From: an uncultured Eubacteriales bacterium
GTDB lineage: Bacteria; Bacillota; Clostridia; Christensenellales; Borkfalkiaceae
Direction: 5' to 3'
Assembly (NCBI GenBank): GCA_949747905.1
Contig: CATKEF010000062.1
Coordinates: 1-34,475 of the forward strand
DNA length: 34,475 bases
This document shows, piece by piece, positions 16,993 through 26,300 of the stretch (positions are counted from its first letter, which is position 1; every line of letters begins with the position of its first letter). Made by a program: the position numbers and the translations under genes. The notes beneath the pieces were generated by a model. That model was not told the origin of the DNA. It saw only the letters and a program-made list of their open reading frames with translations, and did not search any database.

Positions 16993-18009
16993 TTATTTCT
17001 CCTTATGAAAGACATAATCGAAGCCGTCCGTCGTGACGGTAACAGTCCCGTCCCTGTCCGTTCTGTATAAATTGTCCGAACAATATCGCTGCGCGTCGGC
17101 TATTGCTTGAAGACAGGGCAAAGAAGCATTGTCGGAACTTACCGATAGTATTGCCGTTTGCGGTTTTATTAAGTCGTAAAGAGGACTGCAAACTGATTTT
17201 TCCGCACCGTGATTTGCGATTTTTACGATTTTACAGTTATCTAACTTAACTATTTTGCCGTTCGCTTCGAAGCCACCGAGGTTGCGGTATTGGTCAACCA
17301 ACTTTAAAAAACTTCCGCTTGTCCCGTCGCCGAGAATAAGGAAACCGTTATTTTTATATTCCAGATATATATTCGCGGTGGCATTCATTATATTTTCCGT
17401 AGTAGGCGCAGCATTAATAAGTTCATACTCCCCGCCCGCGGCAGTATGCGGCGAAGGCGAAAGAAAACAGAAAAAGTAATCTTCGCCGAAAACGCCCGCC
17501 CCGTATTCGCATATCGAATTTTTTAAGCCGCTTCCTTTGAGCGCCCGCGAAAATTCACGGTACGAGGAATTGAGGTTTGTTGCAAGACAGTACGGAGAAA
17601 AAACCTCTCCCACCTGCCTGTAATCGAGAATTTCCGCGAGACCTCCGCAACGCTCTTTTGTAACGGAAGTACAAACAAGATAATCGATTTTATCGGTAGC
17701 TCTGCCGTTGAGAAAACGGAAAAGCTCAAGCATATTGGGATAACTTCCGTCGCCGCCGTCTATCAGCAGAGTCTTTCCGTCCGGAAATTCGACAAAAGTA
17801 CAGTCTCCGTAGCCTACGTCGAGGAAAGTGACGCGCATTTCGCCGTCTGCGGGAACGTCTTGTTTAATAACGATATAAGAAAAAAGATATTTTACAGGAA
17901 TAAACAGGTTTGTAATTATCAAAGAAAGAGCGGTCAGACCCGCAACTGCGGACATTATTACCGCAATCAACATACTCTTATTCAGCTTTTTCTTATTTTT
18001 TGCACTCAT
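16993..18009 (-). CDS. ComEC-type MBL-fold protein with degenerate metal site, membrane-anchored
   Basis: 338 aa. One transmembrane segment at about 14-46 is followed by an extracytoplasmic metallo-beta-lactamase fold of the ComEC/Rec2 C-terminal type: FLDVGYGDC (62-70), LLIDGGDG, IDYLVCT, ILGDGT (Asp228) and ANHG (His267). Where the family has THPHADHIGGL this protein has TSVTKERCGGL (114-124). By alignment His115, His117, Asp119 and His120 are replaced by Ser, Thr, Glu and Arg, so hydrolysis by the usual two-metal mechanism looks lost. The role is unknown; a binding or structural role is an inference. It is the first gene after a good promoter, and its stop abuts aroC, an odd partner for shikimate enzymes. 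The ATG has only a weak ribosome binding site. Confidence 0.8.
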   Translation of the reverse strand: MSAKNKKKLNKSMLIAVIMSAVAGLTALSLIITNLFIPVKYLFSYIVIKQDVPADGEMRVTFLDVGYGDCTFVEFPDGKTLLIDGGDGSYPNMLELFRFLNGRATDKIDYLVCTSVTKERCGGLAEILDYRQVGEVFSPYCLATNLNSSYREFSRALKGSGLKNSICEYGAGVFGEDYFFCFLSPSPHTAAGGEYELINAAPTTENIMNATANIYLEYKNNGFLILGDGTSGSFLKLVDQYRNLGGFEANGKIVKLDNCKIVKIANHGAEKSVCSPLYDLIKPQTAILSVSSDNASLPCLQAIADAQRYCSDNLYRTDRDGTVTVTTDGFDYVFHKEK

Positions 18010-18051
18010 TTCAAACCGTTTTTTGCCTGAGTTTATAATTATACAGATTAT

Positions 18052-18080
18052 ATTATATAATATTGCATAAAAAATGTAAA
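18052..18080 (-). promoter_or_regulatory. Sigma-A promoter of the aro operon
   Basis: On the minus strand TTTACA (18080-18075), a 17-nt spacer and TATAAT (18057-18052) lie 42 nt before the MBL-fold ATG. The -35 abuts the lgt terminator hairpin. A further AT-rich TATAAT-like sequence follows downstream and could be an alternative. Confidence 0.8.
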
Positions 18081-18083
18081 GAA

Positions 18084-18105
18084 AAACGCACCCGAAGGTG
18101 CGTTT
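18084..18105 (-). terminator. Rho-independent terminator of lgt
   Basis: On the minus strand the stem is AAACGCACC, the loop TTCG and the stem GGTGCGTTT, followed by TTCTTT, 21 nt after the lgt stop codon. A 9-bp stem with a stable UUCG-type loop and U-tract is typical. Confidence 0.88.
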
Positions 18106-18126
18106 AATTGTTTAATCAATTAAATA

Positions 18127-19056
18127 TTATTCTGCGGAAGAATTATCCGTCGCCGCAGGCTCCGCATTTTTCTTTTTATATACACTTTCCTGCAATTCAG
18201 GGTGCTTCATATGCTTCGACAGTACGTAGTATTGCAGGAATATAAACGCAATACCCGCAATCACCATTACTATACTCCATATCTGCGAAGGATACAACTT
18301 GGCGCCCGGGAACATTTCGCCGCGGTCGTCAACTCGGACGTATTCGATTATAAATCTCCATACGCCGTATGCGATAGCATAGAGACCGAAATTATAGTTG
18401 AAACGGAATTTAAAATACAGGACAGCCATGACCACCCCGAGAGCAACAAGAAAAAGACACTCGAACAGCTGAGTTGGCACAACGTTCACGCCGCGGAGAT
18501 TTGTGCTTACCCCGTTAATTACAACCGTTGCGTTCGCGCAAGGCAGACCGTACCATGCGTCGGTAGGACCACCGAAACAGCAACCCGCAAAAAAACATCC
18601 CAATCTTCCGAACGCATGCGCAATAACAATGCCTATGGGTATAAAAGGCAGAGCGTCCGTGAGCGTGGCGTTCATATTATTCTGCAACAATTTTATCTTT
18701 GTTCTGGGAGCTATTACGTATATATAAAGAAAATACACCGTAAGAAAACTCACCACGCCTCCGATAAGACCTCCGATAAAAGTCATGCCTTCAAGTTTGA
18801 ATATCTTATTCGGGCTCGGGTCGGCGATGTAATTGTACACAGACTGGAAAAGCATTGCGGCAAATATACCGAAACCCGTACCGAAAACACCGATTAACAA
18901 TATTTTATCGGTGGCGTCTTCGTTAAAATTCTTTTTCCACATTGTGAACATAAGAAAACCGAAACAGGCAAGTATGCCCACCGCCATACATATTCCGTAC
19001 AGGTAAATATCTATACCCCAGCCCCACTCTTTGGGAATGATGGAATCAGGAAACAT
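18127..19056 (-). CDS. lgt: Prolipoprotein diacylglyceryl transferase Lgt
   Basis: 309 aa from the ATG at 19056 (GAGG 7 nt upstream); a longer frame to 19143 crosses the promoter and is unlikely. It is a polytopic membrane enzyme that attaches diacylglycerol to the lipobox Cys of lipoproteins such as those at 1-1095 and 23308-27999. About seven hydrophobic segments are visible. The key region reads HAFGRLGCFFAGCCFGG (His147, Arg151), where the E. coli family has RxGNFxNGE; the His of E. coli His-Gly-Gly is replaced in TFIGGLIGG. The Cys-Cys variant is, as far as I recall, a recognised form in Clostridia and Bacteroidota. The later EYVRVDDRGEMF matches the conserved C-terminal Arg motif. The C-terminal tail is Ala/Ser/Glu-rich. 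It is monocistronic. Confidence 0.93.
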   Translation of the reverse strand: MFPDSIIPKEWGWGIDIYLYGICMAVGILACFGFLMFTMWKKNFNEDATDKILLIGVFGTGFGIFAAMLFQSVYNYIADPSPNKIFKLEGMTFIGGLIGGVVSFLTVYFLYIYVIAPRTKIKLLQNNMNATLTDALPFIPIGIVIAHAFGRLGCFFAGCCFGGPTDAWYGLPCANATVVINGVSTNLRGVNVVPTQLFECLFLVALGVVMAVLYFKFRFNYNFGLYAIAYGVWRFIIEYVRVDDRGEMFPGAKLYPSQIWSIVMVIAGIAFIFLQYYVLSKHMKHPELQESVYKKKNAEPAATDNSSAE

Positions 19057-19083
19057 TTTCAACCTCTTTATAGAACTGTACTT

Positions 19084-19112
19084 ATTATACCCCTCTTGAA
19101 AAAAATTGTCAA
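19084..19112 (-). promoter_or_regulatory. Perfect consensus sigma-A promoter of lgt
   Basis: On the minus strand TTGACA (19112-19107), 17 nt, TATAAT (19089-19084), 27 nt before the lgt ATG. Both hexamers and the spacing are consensus. Confidence 0.92.
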
Positions 19113-19134
19113 CCGTTATTCCCGAAACGCTTTT

Positions 19135-19390
19135 ATGAGGCAAAACAGCGCTTTTTTATCGAGCGAAACATCGGATTCCTCGGCTGCGCCTCGGAATGAC
19201 AGAGTGAGCACGGAATAACAAGAAACGATACCCCCCTGTCTGTAACGAAGGGTCCCTCGCGCTACTCGGGATGACCGAACCGTCACACTGAGGCTTGCCG
19301 AAGTGTCCATCGCATAGCTCGAAATGACAATAAAGTGCCCGGCGTGACATACAGTACTAGAAACGACAAAAACATTCGGAAAACAACAAA
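19135..19390. repeat. Dispersed-repeat region R3 between the GH3 operon terminator and the lgt promoter
   Basis: It contains ATCGAGCGAAACATCGGATT, CCTCGGCTGCGCCTCGGAAT, GAAGGGTCCCTCGCGCTACT with CGGGATGAC, and CTGAGGCTTGCCGAAG. These match units in R1, R2 and R4. An open minus-strand frame at 19116-19403 is made of these repeats and is not a credible gene. Confidence 0.7.
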
Positions 19391-19407
19391 GCTTGCGGCA
19401 CAAAACA

Positions 19408-19432
19408 AAAGCGCGGGCTATGCCCGCGCTTT
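19408..19432 (-). terminator. Rho-independent terminator of the GH3 surface operon
   Basis: AAAGCGCGGGC and its complement form an 11-bp stem around a 3-nt loop, starting about 7 nt after the GH3 stop codon. On the minus strand it is followed by TTTTGTTTTG. Confidence 0.88.
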
Positions 19433-19438
19433 TTAAAT

Positions 19439-22400
19439 TTAATCTTCCTTTTTACGACCGAATCTTTCAACAAGAGTCCATGCCGTAGTGCCTATTACAA
19501 ACGCACAGCTGAGACCGAACAGGATATAAACCGGTATACCCACACCGTTAAGCAAAGCGTCGCGCGTTTTAAACCACAACGGGTCGAAAGAATATATCTT
19601 CGTGTCTTCGCCCATGAAATTCATTGCGTTACTGTTTGCAACGGTATAGAGAATTCTCGTCGCCGCTTCAACAAGTCTGTTATCGTATCTCGCGTCAACT
19701 CCTGCGGAATAGCCGTCGTTGCAGTTACCGTCGAGAAGGCACGCACCGGACAGAATTCCGTAACCGATATTCTCGCCTTCGGCGCCCGCATAGTCGGAAA
19801 GCGCAAAGCCCGCCATTCCCGCCTCACCGCGGAGCCATCTCGTCATAAGATTGTAGTTACTTCCCGTCCAGGAATCGCCGAGCTCGTTGAACGCTATCAT
19901 CACGTTCATTGCGTCGCCGATTTCTATCGCCATTTCGAAAGGACGGAGATAAATCTGACGGAAAGTCTGTTCGTCAAGCCAGGAACGGTAGGTATTTCTG
20001 TCGGTATCCTGGTCGTTGAGAACAAAGTGCTTATTGTAAACATAGAGTCCTTTTGACTGAGCGCCCTTGGTTTCGTATGCGCCAATCATACCTGTAAGGA
20101 AGGAATCGTCCGAATAGAATTCGCCCGTTCTTCCGTGATAGGGGTTTCTCTGAAGTCCGAGACCGAACCCGTACAGACCGGAAGTGCCGCCCCAGAGAGC
20201 GTCCTCACCGATTGCTTTGCCGACAAGCTCCGCTATTTCGTTATTGAAAGTAGCCGCACGAATTCCCTCGCAGGGATAACCCGTAGGATAAGCGATTTTC
20301 GCATCCGAGTTGAATTTGAGCGCATAACCGTAACCGGCATTCTTTCCGCCGAAACCTCCCGTATTGTCGCCGTCGCCCTTTCCGAACGCCCACTCGAAAC
20401 CGTTGGAAGCGTTCTGGTCGTTGGTGCCGGGTTTGCCTATACTGTCAATTTTAAGAGTTTTTCTAAGCCCCTCGGAAAAAAGTCTGTCAAAGTCCGATTT
20501 GGACATCTGTCCGACAAGCTCCGCCCACTTCTGAACGTCCTCCTCACTCGCACCACGGGCGGGGTCGTATTCAATCCCGATTAAATCAACCAATTGCCAT
20601 TCGGTATTGCTCCAACCGAAGATATAGGGAGTTTCGTCGTAAGCAACGCCGTAATATTCCGCGAACGCATCCATATGACTCGAATTAATTGAATCACGGC
20701 TATCGAACTTGTCTGTTTTTCCGTGCGCGCTGCCGTACTTGCTTCTTCCGTCCTGTCCTATGCGACCGTTGGACTGAACAGCCGCAGAACTCTCCCAATT
20801 GTAACGCGAGAAATAATTTACGTCGTTAGACGTGCTGTCGTCCATATTGGGGTCTATATCGCTGAAAAGATTGTGAACTTCGTCCGTAGTACCGTTGGTC
20901 CAATACTTGTAGTTTGCCGAACGCTCCGCACTAACGGTAACGGTCGCAACGTTGTCCGCTTTTCCCGCACCGTATTTTCCGTCGAAGTTTGCATTCGAAG
21001 TGTTTCCGCCGTTCTTGAGGAATATGCTATTGACCGCTTCATGACTGTTTCTCGCCGCGGCAAGCAGATATTTACCTGCGCTGAGAACGTATCCGCCCTC
21101 GTTGTTGTTTATTCTGCTGTCGTATGCGGCGAACCATTTGTTAGCGTCTATTTCGATTTCGACGACTTCCGAAGCACCGGGCGCAAGAATCTGCGTTTTG
21201 CCGTAGCCTATGAGCTGTACGGAAGGTTTCTGTACTCCGTGCGTCTTGTCGTCCGCCGTTAAAGGTTGCTGAAGATAAATCTGAACTATCTCTTTACCCG
21301 CAACGTTGCCCGTGTTCGTAACATTGACTTTTACAATCAAATCGTCGCAGTCGCCGAGGTCGGCGCCCGTAGCGCGGGGGTCGGGTCTCTCTTTGCCGTA
21401 ATTGCCATTATAGGCGTCGTTGTTGGCAGACATAAGTCCGCCTGTATAATAATTTTTTGCGGGGTCGGGGTCGGCAATGACTTCCATATTGGAATATTCG
21501 AAAGTCGAATAAGAAAGTCCGTAACCGAAAGGATATGAAATCTGAGTATCGTAATCGTAAGTTCCCGCATTCGCCGAACCGAGCAACATATCTTCGTAAC
21601 GGGTTTCCGCATAGCGGTAACCGACGTACATACCCTCTACGTTTACAACGTTATACGCGCCTCTTATGGCAAAGTTCTGCGTGGAAGGGTTGTTGTTTCT
21701 CGAAGTATACCAGGCAGCCGAAAGTCCGCCCGAAGGGTTTATATCACCCACGAGAATTTCTGCAACGGCTTTGATACCGTCCGAGCCCGGCTGACCTATC
21801 CAGACAGCAGACTCTACGCCGTATTCTTCGAGCATCGCGGGGATATCGTTCTGAGGAGGATTAGCCTGATTGAAAATAACTACAACGTTATCGTAGTTTT
21901 CACCGAGAGACTTCAAAAGGTTTTTCTCGTCATCGGTAAACGCAAGGTAATCAACTTTTTCCTTTAAACCGTCGTTATTTCCGTCAAAACTTGCGGGACG
22001 TTTGTTGTTGGGATCATGATATACGCTGCTGACGGCACTGCTGCTTCCCGTACCGTCGGAGTTAAGGTCGAGCATCTCGTTGGACATTCTGCCCGTAACG
22101 AAAATTGCCGTGCTGTCCTTGCCGAAATTACCGTAATCTTTTGCATCGGAAGATACTTCGTTCCAGTTCGCCTCAGTCAATGCGGGAACCCAACCGTTCT
22201 TGTTGCCGCTGTAACAAAGGTCTCCGCCGAGCCCCCAGAAGCCGACATAGTCTCTTCTTCTGTAATATTTGCCTGCGTCGCTGTTATACCAGTCTCTGAG
22301 CTTGGAGTTCATAACGAGCCCCGCTTTTTCGAATTCGTCGTAGAAGAACTGTCTGCGGGATTCCTCGGACTTACCGTTATACGCAGCGGGGTCGTTTATT

Positions 22401-22789
22401 TTACTGTTGCCCGCACCGTCGAGACAGTACATCGGGTCGTATCCCGTTACACCGTAGATACTCACCTTACTGCCCTTTGCAAGGGGAAGCGAATTGTTCT
22501 GATTTTTAAGAAGAACGGTTCCTTCCGCCTGTGCAAGCCAGGCGATTTCTCCGTTTCCGTTCAAAACGTCGTCTGTGCTCGAATACCAGGTCTTATAGCG
22601 GACGGGTTCTTTGCCCGTATTCACTATCATATCCGCGGGTTTATCTTTGAAAACATGCTCGGTCAATAGACTTGCAACCGCATCGTCCGTGATTATCGCA
22701 TTGACGATAATCAATATACCGAACAACACCGCAAATACATTAAACAGTATCTTGGAAATAAAACTCAATTTATTTTTATATTTCGTCAT
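19439..22789 (-). CDS. Membrane-anchored GH3 enzyme, permuted domain order (second copy)
   Basis: 1116 aa. Transmembrane segments at about 12-34 and 1084-1104 anchor both ends. The sandwich domain comes first (about 90-370), FnIII-like next (PFGYGLSYSTF at about 420-585) and the TIM barrel last (about 735-1050), with NKHF (Lys920-His921) and nucleophile Asp999 in FALSDYAG. The acid/base position reads GRMSNEMLD (Glu238), where the first copy has SGGEGSD. It is about 120 aa longer than that copy, with extra segments near 440-485 and 600-720. The family cleaves beta-linked glucosides or xylosides; the substrate here is unknown. GGAGGTG precedes the ATG by 7 nt. It is the last gene of the operon with the lipoprotein and small membrane protein, and a terminator follows at once. 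Confidence 0.93.
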   Translation of the reverse strand: MTKYKNKLSFISKILFNVFAVLFGILIIVNAIITDDAVASLLTEHVFKDKPADMIVNTGKEPVRYKTWYSSTDDVLNGNGEIAWLAQAEGTVLLKNQNNSLPLAKGSKVSIYGVTGYDPMYCLDGAGNSKINDPAAYNGKSEESRRQFFYDEFEKAGLVMNSKLRDWYNSDAGKYYRRRDYVGFWGLGGDLCYSGNKNGWVPALTEANWNEVSSDAKDYGNFGKDSTAIFVTGRMSNEMLDLNSDGTGSSSAVSSVYHDPNNKRPASFDGNNDGLKEKVDYLAFTDDEKNLLKSLGENYDNVVVIFNQANPPQNDIPAMLEEYGVESAVWIGQPGSDGIKAVAEILVGDINPSGGLSAAWYTSRNNNPSTQNFAIRGAYNVVNVEGMYVGYRYAETRYEDMLLGSANAGTYDYDTQISYPFGYGLSYSTFEYSNMEVIADPDPAKNYYTGGLMSANNDAYNGNYGKERPDPRATGADLGDCDDLIVKVNVTNTGNVAGKEIVQIYLQQPLTADDKTHGVQKPSVQLIGYGKTQILAPGASEVVEIEIDANKWFAAYDSRINNNEGGYVLSAGKYLLAAARNSHEAVNSIFLKNGGNTSNANFDGKYGAGKADNVATVTVSAERSANYKYWTNGTTDEVHNLFSDIDPNMDDSTSNDVNYFSRYNWESSAAVQSNGRIGQDGRSKYGSAHGKTDKFDSRDSINSSHMDAFAEYYGVAYDETPYIFGWSNTEWQLVDLIGIEYDPARGASEEDVQKWAELVGQMSKSDFDRLFSEGLRKTLKIDSIGKPGTNDQNASNGFEWAFGKGDGDNTGGFGGKNAGYGYALKFNSDAKIAYPTGYPCEGIRAATFNNEIAELVGKAIGEDALWGGTSGLYGFGLGLQRNPYHGRTGEFYSDDSFLTGMIGAYETKGAQSKGLYVYNKHFVLNDQDTDRNTYRSWLDEQTFRQIYLRPFEMAIEIGDAMNVMIAFNELGDSWTGSNYNLMTRWLRGEAGMAGFALSDYAGAEGENIGYGILSGACLLDGNCNDGYSAGVDARYDNRLVEAATRILYTVANSNAMNFMGEDTKIYSFDPLWFKTRDALLNGVGIPVYILFGLSCAFVIGTTAWTLVERFGRKKED

Positions 22790-22803
22790 TTATCCCACCT
22801 CCG

Positions 22804-23283
22804 TTACTCTGCGTCCGCAGAACCGTTTTCCGTAAGTTCCGCAACGGGTTTGAATTTTTCTTTCACTTTGAGCCAGGCAAGCACGTTGGCGGCAACCGCG
22901 CTCAGAACCAGAAGTATCAACGTCGCCACAAGCGCGCCGATACCGGGAATGGCAGCAATATTGAATCCGCCCATTGCCTGCCCCGATATTTCTTTGAGGA
23001 AAAATTTGAAGCCTTCGCAAATACTGTCTACAAGCGCGGCAAAACTTGCCACCGCTATTACGGCGATTCCTATATGCTCCAAACCGAAGAAGGAAAGAGC
23101 AACAAAAGCAATCAGCGCGAAGAGCGTTACAAGCATAGGCAGAACGGATACGCCCGCCATGTTAAGCGCAACGGTTGCAATCGTACCGCCTATAAAAGCA
23201 ACAACGGCAACCGCGCAGGCAATATAAAACGCAATGTTTCTTCCGACGAAAATTTCTTTTAATTTTTCAGTAAATTTATTCAT
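22804..23283 (-). CDS. Four-helix membrane protein of unknown function
   Basis: 159 aa, not recognised. The N-terminus is basic and amphipathic (MNKFTEKLKEIFVGRN), followed by about four hydrophobic segments near 17-40, 45-68, 70-88 and 108-136, and a charged cytoplasmic-type tail (KVKEKFKPVAELTENGSADAE-like, after residue 138). The tail and last helix resemble the C-terminus of the GH3 enzyme at 1085-4081 (LLVASAV...LKIKFRPV). AAGGAG lies 8 nt before the ATG. It sits 24 nt after the lipoprotein stop and 14 nt before the second GH3 gene, so it probably belongs to the same surface complex or helps place these proteins. That role is inference from context. Confidence 0.75.
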   Translation of the reverse strand: MNKFTEKLKEIFVGRNIAFYIACAVAVVAFIGGTIATVALNMAGVSVLPMLVTLFALIAFVALSFFGLEHIGIAVIAVASFAALVDSICEGFKFFLKEISGQAMGGFNIAAIPGIGALVATLILLVLSAVAANVLAWLKVKEKFKPVAELTENGSADAE

Positions 23284-23307
23284 CCTGTTTTCTCCTTATT
23301 TTACCGT

Positions 23308-26300
23308 TTATGCAGTTACTTCCTGCACACCCATCGTAATTCCGAGATTTAGAGCGTTCGCCGCCACATCGGAACCCAATACGAAGTAAGTCAGCGCATT
23401 AGTGTTCGTTGCCGTATAAGTTATCGTAAGTTCCGCACTTGCGCTTGCGCCTGCCGCGAGGGTTATTTCCTCGCCGGGCATGCCTGCGGTATCGGTCGTA
23501 CCTCTTATCTGATAAACCGTAAATTTAAGTTCGCTATCGCCGTTATTTTTGAAACGTATAGTGTACTTATAGGTTTTTACCTGTACGCCGAAAGAGGTTT
23601 TGAAACGGAACGCCGAGCCTTTATCCAGAGCCGTGTTGCATCTGAGAACAATTCCGAATTCATCGTCAATAAGAACGTTTTCGTCTTTGGAGAATATATC
23701 TCTTGCCAAAGCCGCACCCGAAGCGTCTGTCACATTATCGGGATTGCCCTTGCCCGCTCCGCTGTCGTTGTTTGCACCGCTCAAAGGCATGAGCTGAGTT
23801 CCCGTTGCAAAGTACGGAGCAAGCGTCATATTTTCGTTGACAACAGTATCGGCATTCACGGGTTTTTGCGTTGCCGTATCATACCAGCCGACGTGCGTTT
23901 TGCCGTCCGTGGTATTTTCTGTAACCGCGGGAAGCTCGAGTTTTTCGCCCGTCTTGTATTCGGTTTTGGCACCGTCGGCACTTACGCCGTTAGACGTCTG
24001 ATAACTTACTGTAGCGTTCTGCGCGAGAACGGCTTTGAGCGTTCCGCCGGCGGACGGCAACAACAGCGATGTCCAATCTGTGATTTCCGTAGGGATATCG
24101 TAGGTCTGACCGCCCGTCGCAAGCTGCCATTTCTCGACGGCAACCCCGTCGGGCATCGTCAAATCAGCCGCTTTGGGAGCCGTAAGGAATCTACCCGCTC
24201 TCTGCGTGAGATAGCTGTCCGCAACGGTTATCCCGCCGTTTTCAGCCGCATTATAATCTAACGTAACGTTGTTTACGAACGCCGCCTGATTCTTATAAGC
24301 ATCGTCTATCTCGTTGATTTTTTTATAGGACATAGCAAGTCCGAAGCTGAAAGACTCCACGTCTTTTTCAAATACGATATAGGTAAGCGCGTTCCCGTTC
24401 TTGGTAAGACTGTACTGACCGACTTTCGTCACGCTTTGTCCGGGTTGCAGATTTATTTCCACTCGATAGTTGTTTTCATACTTATAATACGTAGGCGCTT
24501 TATACTCGTCGCTTTTCGCAATCTGATAAATACTGAGCGTAAGCTCTGTCGTACCTTTGTTTTCAACGGTATAAATTATTTCCACCTTGGAATCTGCGGT
24601 AAGGAAATCGGAACCTGCGGAATTTTTGGAATCGAAACGAATTGCCGATCCGGCTCTCACCGCCGCAGTATCCGTCAAAGTCGAGCCGAGCAAAGCAAGG
24701 TCGCCTTCGATAATTTGCGCTGCGTTGTTGCTGCCTGATTTCATTCCGCTATAAGTCAGACTGCTGTTTTCCGTAGCATTGCCGTGCAAAGCAACGTCTC
24801 CCGGCATCTTATCGGTATTGTATCCCGAATTAGCGCCTCTGCCTACGGTGACATATTCGTAACCTGTCTTTGCACTGTTCCAGTAAGGAGCAATGACAAG
24901 TCCTTCCGTTACGGCAGCGCCGTTTTCCAAAATCTTACCGTTAGCGACGTTATACCATCCGAGAGGAGCTCCCGCGCCCGTCGTGTTCTCGTCTATATCT
25001 TCCGCCGTGGGAAGCACGATTGCGTTGTCGCCTTCGTAGTACTTAGTATTGTAGCTGTCCTTGAGCGTTAAGCCTGCGGGAAGTTTCAACGAAACATTCA
25101 CTATCTGTTTGAAAACGGGTTCCAGTTCGATTGAATCGACGTCGAGTATCGTTGTAGCCGTAAGCGTCGTTCCGGTAGTCTTGTCGCGCCAACCTACGAC
25201 TTCTCTCGTCGAAGCGTTCAGGTCGGTATAGTCGCCTGCCGCAGGAAGAATGAACAGCTCACCCTTGTATTGTTTTTTCGCAAGGTAATCTGCGGAGAGC
25301 GTGAAGCCTTCAACCTGCGCCGCAGTAATATTTACCTCCACTTTTACCTCGGGTTCGAGCACGGGCACAATAATCATTGCGCCGCTTACCACCGTGTCAT
25401 TGTTTACAATAGTGGTCGTTCCCTTGATTACCCAGTAACTTATGGGGCGGAGAGTGTTGTTAATCTGCGCCGCCGTAGGAAGCACGATCTTATCGACCCC
25501 CACCTCGTATCTTTGCGTAGCCTCGTAGCCGTTGAAAGTCATACCTGCGGGAAGTTCGAACGTTACGTCCGCAAACTCTCTGAATACAGGTACGAGTTCA
25601 ATATCGCCCGTAATCTTCGTTTCGTTTGTAAGAACGTTTCCTGCCGCATCTTTCCATCCCACGATTTCCTTATCCGTCGTGTTGACGTAATCGCTTGAGG
25701 TGGGAAGTACGAGCGTGTCGCCCGCTTTTCTGATTTTATTCAGATAATTTTCGGTGAGCGTAACGCCTTCCACGCTTTCATCCATAGTGACTTTCGCGCT
25801 GTGGATAACTATATTCATTGAAATACCCAGCTTCATATCAGTCACTTCTTTATGAATATAGAAGTAAGCCATAGCATTTTTGTTTACTTCATTGTTATAA
25901 GCGTTCTGATAAGTTACAGTAAACGAAACCTGAGTGCTTTCACCAGGCTTTAAAGTTACCCTGGCGCCTTCGCCTTCATATAAAGTTCCGCTGTTCAAAC
26001 CGTAAATTGTGAAATCAAGTTCGGACGCGCCGAAATTTTCAAAATTGTAGAAGAACGTATGCGTGACATATCTGTCTATCACACCTGTTGCGCCTGAAAT
26101 TCTCGCTCCGCCGCGGAATCTGAAATTTGCACCCAATGTTCCGTTATATTGGAGAATGTTGCCCAATTCGGCGTATCCGTTTGCATCTGCGTTTATAGGA
26201 GTGGAATTTTCCGCTCTGTTTACAGCGGTAAAATTAGCATTAGCACCTGTAATCACTTTACCCGACGCGTCGTAAACATCATGAGGCTTACCGTTTCCCT

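Noticed and set aside
19116-19403. 95-codon minus-strand frame
   Set aside because: Made of R3 repeat units and runs through the consensus lgt promoter.
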